Shown here: piece after piece, positions 16,147 through 27,730 of the stretch
Numbering within the stretch: position 1 is the stretch's first letter
Layout of the letters: each line of letters begins with the position of its first letter
Assembly (NCBI RefSeq): GCF_947499265.1
Contig: NZ_CANMNK010000002.1
Span: 637,123-701,122 of the forward strand
DNA: 64,000 bases
Direction of reading: 5' to 3'
Origin: an uncultured Roseobacter sp.
GTDB taxonomy: Bacteria > Pseudomonadota > Alphaproteobacteria > Rhodobacterales > Rhodobacteraceae
Notes under the pieces: model-generated
What the model was told of the DNA's origin: nothing
The model's database searches: none
Seen by the model: only the letters and a program-made list of their open reading frames with translations
Position numbers and translations under genes: made by a program

Positions 16147-17293
16147 GATGACTTCATCCTTCAGAACCCTTGTGACAAAGCTGTTGCTTTTGCTGGCGTT
16201 GTCAACCGCTGGTGCCTGGGCATCCCTAACGCGCGCGATGGCGCATGAACTGGTACCGACCATTGCCGATCTGACAGTTGTGGATGGGCAAAGCGTGGTG
16301 CTGGATTTCCGGATTAATCTTGAGGCCTTCCTTGCCGGGGTCGATCTGGATGTCGCGGAGAACACCGATGACGATGCCGCCGGTGAGACCTACACGACCC
16401 TGCGGGGCCTCTCAGGTGCCGATCTGGCAGCACGGGTGCCGCAGTTGGTTGAATTCTGGAACACGGTGCCCCTGGCCGAGAGCAGTGCGCCGCTCGCATT
16501 CGGAATAACGAGCGTGGAGGTGCCGGACGACCTGAGCGCAGAGCTTCCGCGCATATCATTGCTGCGGTTGACGGCGCAAATGCCTGATACGGCCAGCGCG
16601 ATCACCGTGAATTGGCCCAAGGGATCCGGTGCGCTGGTGTTGCGGCAGCAAGGGGTCGAGGAGCCCTTTACCGGCTATCTTGCCGGGGGTGAAAGCAGCC
16701 CGGCGATTGCCTTTGGCGGTGGTGGTGCGCAGAGCCTGATGGGGGCGTTTCTGGCCTATATCCCTGTGGGCTTCGATCACATTCTGCCCAAAGGCCTCGA
16801 CCATATCCTGTTTGTGCTGGGGCTGTTCTTTCTCAGCACCAAATTGCGCCCGCTGGTCTGGCAGGTCAGCGCCTTCACGTTGGCACATACCGTGACGCTG
16901 GCCCTTGGGGCTCTGGGGCTCGTGAAGATTAATCCGGGGCTTGTGGAGCCGTTGATCGCGGCGTCGATTGTGTTTGTGGCGGTTGAGAACATCTTTACCT
17001 CTGGCCTCAACCCGTGGCGACCGGTGGTGATTTTCGCTTTTGGGCTGTTGCACGGGTTGGGCTTTGCCTCCGTGCTAGGCGAGTTCGGTCTGCCGGATGG
17101 TCAGTTTGTGCCAGCATTGATCGGCTTCAACATCGGGGTCGAAATCGGCCAGCTGACCGTGATCGCGATCGCCTTTGCTGCGGTCGGATGGTTTGCGCGC
17201 AAGGAATGGTATCGATCTCGGATTGCCGTCCCGGCGTCCTGTGTGATTGCCGCTGTCGGCGCTTATTGGTTTGTGGAGCGCGTGTTCCTGTAA
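16145..17293 (+). CDS. HupE/UreJ-family membrane protein, long form
   Basis: 382 residues. A signal peptide ends near RAMA-HE; a periplasmic domain of about 150 residues follows; the C-terminal half has six or so membrane helices. The HupE/UreJ hallmark is GFDHILPKGLDHILFVLGLF (about residues 211-230), with HTVTLALGALG and LLHGLGFASVLGEFG after it. HupE and UreJ proteins are proposed nickel (or cobalt) permeases. The start is ATG 16145 or ATG 16148; GAGAGAG sits just upstream, better spaced for 16148. It is divergent from the DUF4198 gene with overlapping start codons, and both mature proteins begin with His-Glu. Confidence 0.85.
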   Translation: MMTSSFRTLVTKLLLLLALSTAGAWASLTRAMAHELVPTIADLTVVDGQSVVLDFRINLEAFLAGVDLDVAENTDDDAAGETYTTLRGLSGADLAARVPQLVEFWNTVPLAESSAPLAFGITSVEVPDDLSAELPRISLLRLTAQMPDTASAITVNWPKGSGALVLRQQGVEEPFTGYLAGGESSPAIAFGGGGAQSLMGAFLAYIPVGFDHILPKGLDHILFVLGLFFLSTKLRPLVWQVSAFTLAHTVTLALGALGLVKINPGLVEPLIAASIVFVAVENIFTSGLNPWRPVVIFAFGLLHGLGFASVLGEFGLPDGQFVPALIGFNIGVEIGQLTVIAIAFAAVGWFARKEWYRSRIAVPASCVIAAVGAYWFVERVFL

Positions 17294-17297
17294 CGGC

Positions 17298-17918
17298 TCA
17301 GCCCATGGCCGCGATCAAAGTGCCAAGGGCCTGGCTCGGGTTCTCCGCGTGCCAGATCTCGTCACCGAGGCCAAAGAAGTCGGTGAAGGGGGCGAGGGTG
17401 CGCATCATGTTTTCGTCGAGCGCCCCTTCGGCCACCACGGGCACTTCGATGACCTCGGACCACCACTGGAAGAGGTCGATTTCGGCAAAACTGCCATCGC
17501 CGAGGCTGGAGGCCTGCACCGGGCCGAAGCTCACATAGTCGGCGCCTGCTTCCCCCGCGGTCATGCCATCGTGGCGTGAGGTGGCGCAGAAACAGCCGAC
17601 GATGGCCTCGTCGCCAAGCGCTTTGCGGGTGTCACGGACGGATCGGGCGGCATCCGTCAGGTGCACGCCATCGAGGCCCAGACGGTCAGAGAGCAAGGTG
17701 TGATCGCTCAGGACCAGCGCGATGTCGCGGGCATGGGTGATCTCGCGCAAAGCGTCCGCCGCGCGAGACAGGCGATCTTCATCCCGGGTGGCCATGGAAA
17801 GGCGCACACAGGCAACAGGATGTGCATCCAGCACCGCAGCCAGCACGTCGGGAAAGCTGCTTAACTCAAACTCGGCGGGGGTGATCAGGTAAAGCTGCGG
17901 CTGTTCGGGCGTGTCCAT
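17298..17918 (-). CDS. Thiamine phosphate synthase-like protein (ThiE/TenI family)
   Basis: 206 residues with a TIM-barrel pattern of the ThiE/TenI family: LYLITP at strand 1, DGVHLTDA, and AGADYVSFGPV near residue 125. Usual ThiE landmarks are altered. The canonical NDR of the pyrophosphate site is replaced by SDH in LVLSDHTLL, and the C-terminal IGGI phosphate-binding turn reads VAEGALDENMM. It may be a divergent ThiE, a TenI-like protein or an inactive paralogue. It is convergent with the HupE gene (4-bp gap). Upstream it faces trmJ across a gap that holds one of the dispersed repeats. Confidence 0.7.
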   Translation of the reverse strand: MDTPEQPQLYLITPAEFELSSFPDVLAAVLDAHPVACVRLSMATRDEDRLSRAADALREITHARDIALVLSDHTLLSDRLGLDGVHLTDAARSVRDTRKALGDEAIVGCFCATSRHDGMTAGEAGADYVSFGPVQASSLGDGSFAEIDLFQWWSEVIEVPVVAEGALDENMMRTLAPFTDFFGLGDEIWHAENPSQALGTLIAAMG

Positions 17919-17977
17919 GGGCGGGGTCCTTCGGAAGTCTGCGCAGAGCAGTAGCGCAAGCGTTGGGAAATGAAAAC

Positions 17978-18016
17978 TTTAATGCCTTCGGCGAGGATAT
18001 TTTTGGCCAAGAGAAA
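17978..18016 (+). repeat. Dispersed intergenic repeat, copy 2
   Basis: TTTAATGCCTTCGGCGAGGA is followed by TATTTTTGGCC and AAGAGAAAG. It aligns base for base with copy 1 at 11581-11620 apart from about eight substitutions. It lies between the divergent thiE-like gene and trmJ. Confidence 0.6.
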
Positions 18017-18061
18017 GCGCGCGCGGTTGCGAGCAGGCGGGGGGCGACGTATGAGGCCTTT

Positions 18062-18817
18062 ATGAGCGAGCCTGTTGAACAACCGCAGATCCCGGCCTTT
18101 GTGCTGGTGCGCCCGCAGATGGGCGAAAACATCGGTGCTGCTGCGCGCGCGATGTGGAATTTTGGCCTCGACAGGATGCGCATTGTTGCCCCCCGCGATG
18201 GCTGGCCCAACCAGAATGCCGTGGCCATGGCCAGCGGTGCCGGGCGGTTGCTGGACGAGGCCCGGGTGAGTGAGGATCTGGCCACATCTATTGGTGACTG
18301 TGCGTTTGTTTTTGCAACGACGGCGCGGGCGCGGGATCTGACCAAACCGATCTTCAGCCCGGAAGAAGCGATGCGCCTTGCGTCGGAGAAAGTCGCACAA
18401 GGTCAACGGGTTGCCGTACTTTTCGGGCCGGAGCGTGCCGGGCTGGAGAACGAGGATATCGCGCGAGCGAATGCCATCATCTCCGTACCGGTCAATCCGC
18501 AGTTTGCCTCTCTGAACCTCGCGCAATGTGTGCTGCTGGTAGGGTACGAATGGATGCGTGCCGTCGGCGATGTAACGCATCAGACCACGGAAATGGCGGG
18601 GACGGAGTGGGCCGAGGCCATCGAGGTTGAGCATCTTGCCAATCATTATCAGGATCGGCTGGAAGAGGCCGGGTTCTTCTTTCCTGATCACAAGGCCCAG
18701 TCGATGCGGACGAACCTGCGCAACATGTGGAGCCGGATGCCTTTGACCCGTGCGGATGTGCAAATGATGCACGGCATGATGCGGCAATTGATCCGCTGGA
18801 AAACGCGCGACGACTAG
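18062..18817 (+). CDS. trmJ: tRNA/rRNA 2'-O-methyltransferase of the TrmJ (SpoU) type
   Basis: 251 residues. It is a SPOUT-fold enzyme that would methylate the 2'-OH of nucleotide 32 in tRNA anticodon loops. The three SpoU motifs are visible: motif 1 VLVRPQMGENIGAAARAMWNFG (about residues 14-35), motif 2 VAVLFGPERAGLENEDI (about 116-132) and motif 3 VPVNPQFASLNLAQCVLLVGYE (about 143-164). A C-terminal helical tail resembles that of TrmJ. ATG 18062 gives MSEPVEQPQIPAFVLVRP; the frame is open further upstream through the repeat element but without coding character. ctaA follows 65 bp later. Confidence 0.92.
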   Translation: MSEPVEQPQIPAFVLVRPQMGENIGAAARAMWNFGLDRMRIVAPRDGWPNQNAVAMASGAGRLLDEARVSEDLATSIGDCAFVFATTARARDLTKPIFSPEEAMRLASEKVAQGQRVAVLFGPERAGLENEDIARANAIISVPVNPQFASLNLAQCVLLVGYEWMRAVGDVTHQTTEMAGTEWAEAIEVEHLANHYQDRLEEAGFFFPDHKAQSMRTNLRNMWSRMPLTRADVQMMHGMMRQLIRWKTRDD

Positions 18818-18882
18818 ACGCGCTGGACCTGCCCGGCCACAGGTTCTAGGTATGCAGCGCGAAGGATGACAAGGACGCAGAC

Positions 18883-20037
18883 ATGAGCAGCAAGCGCAAG
18901 CTCTTTGAAGAGGTAGACAGTGCCGATGCGGCCCGGCCGGTCACGCGGCCGGGACTGATCGATCAGGGCCATGGCGGTGCGCGCGGGGCTATTCGCGTCT
19001 GGCTGATGATGCTCTTTGCGCTGGTGTTTATCATGATTGCCGTGGGCGGGTTGACCCGGTTGACCGACAGCGGGCTCAGCATCACCGAATGGCGCCCGAT
19101 CACCGGGGCGCTGCCGCCGATGTCGGTCGCGGAATGGGAGGCTGAGTTCGCCAAATATCAAGCCATCGACGAATTCCGCATCCAGAACCAATGGATGCAA
19201 CTGGATGATTTCAAAGTCATTTACTGGTGGGAATGGGGGCATCGTCAGCTTGGGCGCGTGATCGGTGTGGTTTGGGCTTTGGGCTTCGGCTGGTTCGCGA
19301 TCCGGCGTCAGATCCCCACGGGCTGGACCCCGAAACTGCTCTGGCTGGGCGCGCTTGGCGGCGCGCAGGGGGCCATTGGCTGGTGGATGGTGTCATCGGG
19401 CGTGACACAAGGTGAAGGCACCACGGATGTGGCCAGCTACCGTCTGGCGACGCACCTTGGCCTGGCCTTCGTGATCCTGGGGTTCATTGCCTGGTATGTG
19501 ATGGAATTGGGGCGCAGCGCCCGGGACCTCATGCAAGCGCGGCGCGCGAAAGAAGCAAAGCAGTGGGGCCTGTCCACGGGGCTCTTGCACTTCGCCTTTC
19601 TGCAAATTCTCATCGGTGCGCTGGTCGCGGGCATCGATGCCGGGCGCAGCTACACCGACTGGCCGTTGATGGGCGGGCAGATCCTACCTGCAAGCGCCTT
19701 CACCCTTGAGCCTCTTTGGCGCAACTTCTTTGAAAGTCCGGGGCTGGTGCAATTCATTCACCGGGTCACCGGGTATCTGTTGGCGGCTTTTGCCGTGGTG
19801 GTCTGGCTGCGGGGGCGCAAGTCGTCACATGCAAACACGCGGTTTGCCTTTAACGCTGTGCTTGCGGCGATGGCCCTGCAAATCGTCATCGGCATCGCGA
19901 CCGTCCTTTATGGCGCACCGGCGCACATCGCCTTGGTCCACCAGCTGATGGCCGTCATCCTGTGGGTCCTGATCCTGCGGGCGCGCTTCCTGAGCGGCTA
20001 TCCCATTGCCACATCCCTGAGAGGACCTTCCATATGA
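18883..20037 (+). CDS. ctaA: Haem A synthase, COX15/CtaA type
   Basis: 384 residues and about eight membrane helices. It hydroxylates the C8 methyl of haem O to make haem A for aa3-type cytochrome oxidase. The conserved GGLTRLTDSGLSITEWRP block follows helix 1 (about residues 55-72). Histidine ligands sit in WEWGHRQLGR, ATHLGLAF, FIHRVTGYLLA and ALVHQLMA, the usual four-histidine pattern. An acidic, soluble N-terminal tail of about 35 residues is typical of alphaproteobacterial enzymes. Its stop overlaps the start of the carboxypeptidase gene by 4 bp (ATGA at 20034-20037). Confidence 0.95.
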   Translation: MSSKRKLFEEVDSADAARPVTRPGLIDQGHGGARGAIRVWLMMLFALVFIMIAVGGLTRLTDSGLSITEWRPITGALPPMSVAEWEAEFAKYQAIDEFRIQNQWMQLDDFKVIYWWEWGHRQLGRVIGVVWALGFGWFAIRRQIPTGWTPKLLWLGALGGAQGAIGWWMVSSGVTQGEGTTDVASYRLATHLGLAFVILGFIAWYVMELGRSARDLMQARRAKEAKQWGLSTGLLHFAFLQILIGALVAGIDAGRSYTDWPLMGGQILPASAFTLEPLWRNFFESPGLVQFIHRVTGYLLAAFAVVVWLRGRKSSHANTRFAFNAVLAAMALQIVIGIATVLYGAPAHIALVHQLMAVILWVLILRARFLSGYPIATSLRGPSI

Positions 20038-21509
20038 CTGCCTACGAAAATCTGATGGCCTTTGCCCGCGAAACCCAGGCGCTGTCGCTGATCGCCGGGC
20101 GTCTGGAATGGGATCAGGAAACGATGATGCCGCGCGGTGCGGCCCCGCAGCGGGGGGAAGAATGCGCGGCGATCGCCAGCGTCCTGCACGCGCGCCGGAT
20201 CGACCCCAAGGTTGCGGATTGGCTGAACGCGCTGGAAACCGAAGAGCTGGACGGCGTGGCCAAAGCGCAATTGCGTCACATCAGGCGCAGTCATGACCGC
20301 GCCAGCAAAGTGCCGGCAGCTTTGGCCGCGACAATCGCCCGCGTCACATCACAAGCGCAAGGCACTTGGGCGGAGGCGCGCGCGGCGGATGATTTTGCGG
20401 CCTTCGCGCCAACGCTTGAGGAGGTGATCAAGCTTAAACGCGAAGAGGGGCAGGCGCTGGCCAATGGCGGTGACATCTATGATGCCATGCTGGCCGATTA
20501 TGAGCCCGGGACCACGGGCGCGCAGTTGGAGGCGATGTTCGGCGCGTTGCGCCCGGAGCTTTCTGTACTGCGGGCGGCGGTTCTGGCGGCGGAGGCCCCG
20601 GCGCAACTGACCGGCACCTTCGATGAAGCGGCGCAGATGAAACTGACACGCAAGCTGGCCAAGGCTTTCGGCTACGACATGACACATGGGCGCGTCGACA
20701 AGGCCGTGCATCCGTTCAGTTCGGGGTCTGGCCTTGATGTGCGCATCACCACCCGGACCAACCCCGAAGATCCGTTCAACTGTTTTTACTCGACAATTCA
20801 TGAGGTTGGCCATGCCGCCTATGAGCAGAACATTCATCGCGATTATCTGCTGACGCCGCTGGGCGAGGGGGTGTCAATGGGCGTGCACGAAAGCCAAAGC
20901 CGCATCTACGAAAACCAGATCGGGCGCAGCCGCGCCTTTACCGGGTGGCTTTATGGGGAGATGCGTGATGCCTTTGGCGATTTCGGCATCGCCGATGAAG
21001 ACGCGTTTTATGCCAGCGTAAACCGTGTGTCGGATGGCTATATCCGCACCGAAGCGGATGAGCTGCAGTACAACCTGCATGTTCTGCTGCGTTTTGATCT
21101 GGAGCGTGCGTTGATGTCGGGGGACTTGCAGGTCAGTGATCTTGAAGCCGCCTGGAACGACCGCTTTGCGGCGGACTTCGGATTTGCTGTCGACAAGCCC
21201 TCAAACGGTGTGCTGCAGGATGTGCATTGGTCTGTTGGTCTCTTTGGCTATTTCCCGACATATAGTCTTGGCAATGTCTACGCCGGTTGCCTGCATGAAG
21301 CGATGCGCGCGGCGCTGCCAAATCTGGATGGGCAGCTGGCGCAGGGCGATACGTCTGGAGCCACGACCTGGCTGCGGGAAAACGTGCAGACCCACGGAGG
21401 GCTCTATGAGCCCCGGGAAGTCATTGCCAATGCGCGCGGGGCTGAGCCTTCCGAGGCACCACTGCTGGCCTATCTGAAGGAAAAATTCACCGGCATTTAC
21501 GGTCTTTGA
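20034..21509 (+). CDS. Carboxypeptidase Taq (M32 metallopeptidase)
   Basis: 491 residues. M32 enzymes are cytosolic zinc (or cobalt) carboxypeptidases. The zinc site HEVGH (in STIHEVGHAAYEQN, about residues 259-263) is intact, followed by the third ligand region SMGVHESQSRIYENQIGRS. The DVRITTRTNPEDPFNCFYST segment before it and the C-terminal LGNVYAGCL are characteristic of the family. Length matches the family (about 490-500). It is translationally coupled to ctaA by a 4-bp overlap, a pairing with no obvious biochemical logic. Confidence 0.93.
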   Translation: MTAYENLMAFARETQALSLIAGRLEWDQETMMPRGAAPQRGEECAAIASVLHARRIDPKVADWLNALETEELDGVAKAQLRHIRRSHDRASKVPAALAATIARVTSQAQGTWAEARAADDFAAFAPTLEEVIKLKREEGQALANGGDIYDAMLADYEPGTTGAQLEAMFGALRPELSVLRAAVLAAEAPAQLTGTFDEAAQMKLTRKLAKAFGYDMTHGRVDKAVHPFSSGSGLDVRITTRTNPEDPFNCFYSTIHEVGHAAYEQNIHRDYLLTPLGEGVSMGVHESQSRIYENQIGRSRAFTGWLYGEMRDAFGDFGIADEDAFYASVNRVSDGYIRTEADELQYNLHVLLRFDLERALMSGDLQVSDLEAAWNDRFAADFGFAVDKPSNGVLQDVHWSVGLFGYFPTYSLGNVYAGCLHEAMRAALPNLDGQLAQGDTSGATTWLRENVQTHGGLYEPREVIANARGAEPSEAPLLAYLKEKFTGIYGL

Positions 21510-21512
21510 ACG

Positions 21513-21863
21513 TCAGAGAAGCGCCATGCGCTCCGCCCGCTCCATATCCGGGTAGGGGCGGTAGAGCGCGAACTCAGCTGTCGCGATCAGATCGTTCACA
21601 GCGCGATGCTTTTCCGCGACATCGTCGTCATGCGCACCGGTCAACCGGAAGGCGTCATCCAGTTGCGCCAGACCATCCACTTCGATCTCCAGCATGAAAT
21701 CACGATAGCAGTCTGCGGCCAGGTTAAGTTTGCGCCGCATCAGGCGCCACTCACCGATCACCCCGGCGGTGCTCAGATGCCCCAGCCACTCATCCAGCGC
21801 CTTGGCAAAGAGCAGGGCCTTTGCATCGTCTTTCAACGTGATCATGCAGCAATAGATATTCAT
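21513..21863 (-). CDS. Small conserved protein, DUF6614-like
   Basis: 116 residues, no signal peptide or membrane segment. The N-terminus MNIYCCMITLKDDAKALLFA and the C-terminus FALYRPYPDMERAERMALL match a short family (DUF6614) that I remember from Roseobacter-group genomes. It has a predicted ferredoxin-like alpha/beta pattern with LEIEVDGLAQLDDAF in the middle. Function unknown. The start is set at ATG 21863; an earlier codon at 21878 adds five residues. It is convergent with carboxypeptidase Taq and ends the transcription unit downstream of gyrA on the minus strand (57-bp gap). Confidence 0.72.
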   Translation of the reverse strand: MNIYCCMITLKDDAKALLFAKALDEWLGHLSTAGVIGEWRLMRRKLNLAADCYRDFMLEIEVDGLAQLDDAFRLTGAHDDDVAEKHRAVNDLIATAEFALYRPYPDMERAERMALL

Positions 21864-21919
21864 CCGGTCACCTCGCACAGCTTTATGCGCAATGGTGCCG
21901 TCAAACTGTTGAAAAGCGG

Positions 21920-24676
<2,757 letters not shown>

Positions 24677-24867
24677 GTATGCTGCCCATCTTTGCCGCAG
24701 GGTCTATATCTTGTGGATTAACCTTATCAGAGGGGACATATAAGGTGCAATCCCTCAGTTTGCGCGCAGTTGGCAGCCGCAAGCATAAAGTGCTAGTACA
24801 TTGTTTTCATTGAAAAGTAATTTGTTCGTGGCATTCTGGTGAAATGTAGCAGTCAAGAGGACGAGAA

Positions 24868-25137
24868 ATGCCCCTATCTGAGACCGAACTGATGTTGAAA
24901 GGGTACGGCCTGACCACGGCGGAATTCTTCTATCATATGCCCGATTATACGCATGTGCTGAATACCTTTGTCTGGCAGGAATATGACATCGCACCGGACC
25001 ATCCCAAACTGTTTAAATTCGTCGAATTCTGGCAGTCAGAGATCGAAGGGCCGTTGCATTCAGTGCGCTTTACCCACCGCAAGATGATCGGTGCGGGTGA
25101 GTGGCGCAATGTCACCGGCGAGTTTACCCTGCACTAA
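24868..25137 (+). CDS. usg: Usg family protein
   Basis: 89 residues. It is a small conserved alphaproteobacterial protein first seen in the trp operon region of Caulobacter; its biochemical role is not known. The family pattern LMLKGYGLTTAEFFYHMPDY, then VWQEYDIAPDHPKLFKFVEF, followed by the C-terminal GEWRNVTGEFTLH, is complete. Here it is a single gene not linked to trp genes, divergent from gyrA across 191 bp and convergent with the radical SAM gene (5-bp gap). AAGAGGACG lies upstream of the ATG. Confidence 0.9.
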   Translation: MPLSETELMLKGYGLTTAEFFYHMPDYTHVLNTFVWQEYDIAPDHPKLFKFVEFWQSEIEGPLHSVRFTHRKMIGAGEWRNVTGEFTLH

Positions 25138-25142
25138 ACCGT

Positions 25143-26090
25143 TCAGGCGGAGCAGCTTGCACCGCCCAGCACGCAGAACTTTGCGCAATGCGGATGGTTC
25201 AGCGCCACATCCCCTTCGGCCGCTTCCAGGGTTGCGCCCAGCTCGAATTCTGGCGAATAGGGCAACAAGGTACAGGCCAGCACAACAGGCCGCGCATCGC
25301 CTTTGCGTTTGACCACCATGCGGGACGACGCGCACATCAGCGCATCGGGGGATTTGTTCAGGATGCTCCAGCAGGAAGTTGTGATCTCCGGCACCTCGAC
25401 CGTTTCGTCCATTTCCGGGAACAGCACGGTCATGGCAGGATCCTGCGCGTCGATGTCAAAGCCGTGACGGGCATAAAAAGCGGCGTAGCCTGCGCGGCTT
25501 TCCGCCTCGCCGTGGGCCATGATGGAGCGCCCGGCCACGGCCATCCGGAAACCATTGTCCCGCAGCCACTTCATGCCGGTCAACGTTTTATCAAACGCGC
25601 CCATGCCACGCTCTGCGTCATGCAGGCCGGCGTCGTAGTGATCCACTGAGATCCGGAGGGTCAATTTGCCGGGAAACGCCTTGTTCAGCGCCACCAGACC
25701 GTCCTGCATGGCGCGCCGCATCATCGGACGCATGGCATTGGTCAGGATCAGGACGTCATAGCCACGCTCCAGCGAAACCCGCGTGATTTCAATCATTTCG
25801 GGGTTCATGAACGGCTCACCGCCGGTAAAGGCAATTTCCGTGACGGGCCAATTGCGGTCCTCGATCTGGTTCAGATAGTCGGTGACCTCCGCCGCAGAGA
25901 TATAGACCAGCTTGTCGTTGGTGGGGCTGCTCTCGATATAGCAGTTGACGCAGGCGATGTTGCACAATGTGCCGGTGTTGAACCAAAGTGTCTTGGGCGC
26001 GGAGAGGCTGACGGTCGCGCGTTTTTCGCCCTTTGCAGTCCATTCAGGGTCGATGAACTTGCCTGCGTTGGCCGGTGCCAGATCTTTCAT
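25143..26090 (-). CDS. Radical SAM protein with Cys-rich C-terminus
   Basis: 315 residues. The [4Fe-4S] motif is CNIACVNC (CxxxCxxC) near residues 42-49, followed by the glycine-rich FTGGEPFMNPEM. Further conserved cysteines occur at SCWSILN, LMCASSRMV, VLACTLLPY and in the C-terminal AKFCVLGGASCSA, suggesting an auxiliary cluster site. Close relatives occur in many Rhodobacterales but have no named product as far as I know. No precursor-peptide or partner gene is adjacent, so the reaction cannot be inferred. ATG 26090 gives MKDLAPANAGKF; an upstream extension in the frame is not supported. Confidence 0.82.
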   Translation of the reverse strand: MKDLAPANAGKFIDPEWTAKGEKRATVSLSAPKTLWFNTGTLCNIACVNCYIESSPTNDKLVYISAAEVTDYLNQIEDRNWPVTEIAFTGGEPFMNPEMIEITRVSLERGYDVLILTNAMRPMMRRAMQDGLVALNKAFPGKLTLRISVDHYDAGLHDAERGMGAFDKTLTGMKWLRDNGFRMAVAGRSIMAHGEAESRAGYAAFYARHGFDIDAQDPAMTVLFPEMDETVEVPEITTSCWSILNKSPDALMCASSRMVVKRKGDARPVVLACTLLPYSPEFELGATLEAAEGDVALNHPHCAKFCVLGGASCSA

Positions 26091-26207
26091 GAAGTACGTC
26101 GCCCTTCGTCTCTTATTGCCGTGAATGTGTGCTAGGGGATACATAAAGGCAAGAAAACCGCTTTTCGCTGGTGAGCACGCTCTTGTGATCGGGTGTAAAT
26201 CAGGGCA

Positions 26208-26221
26208 TGTTTGCGCTAACA
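26208..26221. promoter_or_regulatory. LacI-like operator candidate upstream of zwf
   Basis: TGTTTGCGCTAACA is a 14-bp palindrome with one mismatched pair, centred about 50 bp before the zwf ATG. TGTTAGCGCTAACA-like sites are typical of LacI-family sugar regulators. The bound protein is not encoded in the window. Confidence 0.35.
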
Positions 26222-26263
26222 AAAACTGCGGCCGAGGGACGCCGCACAGCAGGATGATTTCAC

Positions 26264-27730
26264 ATGGTATCGCGCGTAATTCCGGTCGATCCTTTCGACC
26301 TTGTGATTTTTGGCGGCACGGGAGATCTGGCGCGACGGAAAATTTTGCCCGGTCTGTTTCGGCGGTTTTGCGCGGGTCAGATGCCGCAAGAGGCGCGGGT
26401 GATTGGAGCTGCCCGGGCGGAGATGGATGACGCAGGCTACCGCGATCTGATCGCTGAGGCGATCGGCGAATTCAGCGATGGGCATAAGGTGGACGCCAAA
26501 AATCTGTCTGCGTTTCTGGAAAAGCTCTCATATGTGGCCATCGACGCGCGCGGGGAAAACGGCTGGCGCGATCTGGCAGCGCAGATGCGGCATAAGGTCG
26601 TGCGCGCGTTCTACTTTTCCGTCGGCCCCAGCCTTTTTGGCGATCTGGCGGAGCGGCTCAACAATCATGGGCTGACAGATCACGACAGCCGTATTGTGGT
26701 TGAAAAGCCCTTTGGCCGCGATCTGACCACGGCACGGCAACTCAACAGCGACTTGGCAGCGTTTTTCGACGAGGGGCAGATTTACCGGATCGATCACTAC
26801 CTGGGCAAGGAAACGGTGCAGAACCTGATGGCGGTGCGCTTCGGCAACATGTTGTTTGAACCCCTCTGGAACAGCCAGTTTGTTGATCACATCCAGATTA
26901 CGGTTGCTGAAACCGTGGGCGTCGGTGGGCGTGGCGAGTATTACGACAAATCGGGCGCGATGCGGGATATGGTGCAAAACCACCTGATGCAGCTTTTGTG
27001 CCTGATCGCGATGGAACCGCCGGCGCGATTCGACCCCGATGCGGTCCGCGACGAGAAGCTGAAAGTGATCCGGGCCCTGGAACCTGTGGAGCCGCATCAC
27101 ATCGTGCGCGGTCAGTATGGGGCGGATCCGGAGGACCCCGAGGAGCATCCGGACTACCGCACGGCGGTGGAAAATCCAAAGTCAAAGACCGAAAGCTTCA
27201 TCGCGATGAAGTGTCATATCGCCAACTGGCGGTGGGCGGGCACACCATTTTATCTGCGCACGGGCAAACGCCTTTGCGCGCGCTCCTCCGAGATTTCGAT
27301 TGTTTTCAAGGACACGCCGCACTCGATCTTTGGCGAGGAGGCGGGGCGGCACCGCAATGTGCTCTCCATCCGGTTACAGCCGAACGAGGGGATCAAGCTG
27401 GGCGTGACCATCAAGGAACCGGGGCCCGGTGGCATGCGCCTGATGGATGTCCCGCTGGACATGACCTTTGCCGATGCGCTGGGACCCGATGGGGCCGAAA
27501 ACGTCGACGCCTATGAACGCCTTATCATGGATGTGATCCGGGGCAATCAGACCCTCTTCATGCGCGGTGATGAGGTCGAAGCCGCCTGGGCCTGGACCGA
27601 TCCGATCATTGATGGATGGACAAACCGCAACGATGTGCCCAAACCTTACGATAGTCACAGTGCAGGCCCGGATGCATCACTACAGCTGATGCGTCGGGAT
27701 GATCGGGAATGGCGGGAGGTAACCCCATGA
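26264..27730 (+). CDS. zwf: Glucose-6-phosphate 1-dehydrogenase
   Basis: 488 residues. It oxidises glucose 6-phosphate to 6-phosphogluconolactone with NAD(P)+, the entry to the Entner-Doudoroff and pentose phosphate routes. The coenzyme site is FGGTGDLARRKILPGLF near residue 16, EKPFGRD follows, and the substrate site RIDHYLGKE is at about residues 175-183. AGGATG precedes ATG 26264. Its stop overlaps the pgl start (ATGA at 27727-27730), and pgi follows, forming a zwf-pgl-pgi operon of the kind roseobacters use for glucose catabolism. edd and eda are not in the window. Confidence 0.97.
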   Translation: MVSRVIPVDPFDLVIFGGTGDLARRKILPGLFRRFCAGQMPQEARVIGAARAEMDDAGYRDLIAEAIGEFSDGHKVDAKNLSAFLEKLSYVAIDARGENGWRDLAAQMRHKVVRAFYFSVGPSLFGDLAERLNNHGLTDHDSRIVVEKPFGRDLTTARQLNSDLAAFFDEGQIYRIDHYLGKETVQNLMAVRFGNMLFEPLWNSQFVDHIQITVAETVGVGGRGEYYDKSGAMRDMVQNHLMQLLCLIAMEPPARFDPDAVRDEKLKVIRALEPVEPHHIVRGQYGADPEDPEEHPDYRTAVENPKSKTESFIAMKCHIANWRWAGTPFYLRTGKRLCARSSEISIVFKDTPHSIFGEEAGRHRNVLSIRLQPNEGIKLGVTIKEPGPGGMRLMDVPLDMTFADALGPDGAENVDAYERLIMDVIRGNQTLFMRGDEVEAAWAWTDPIIDGWTNRNDVPKPYDSHSAGPDASLQLMRRDDREWREVTP

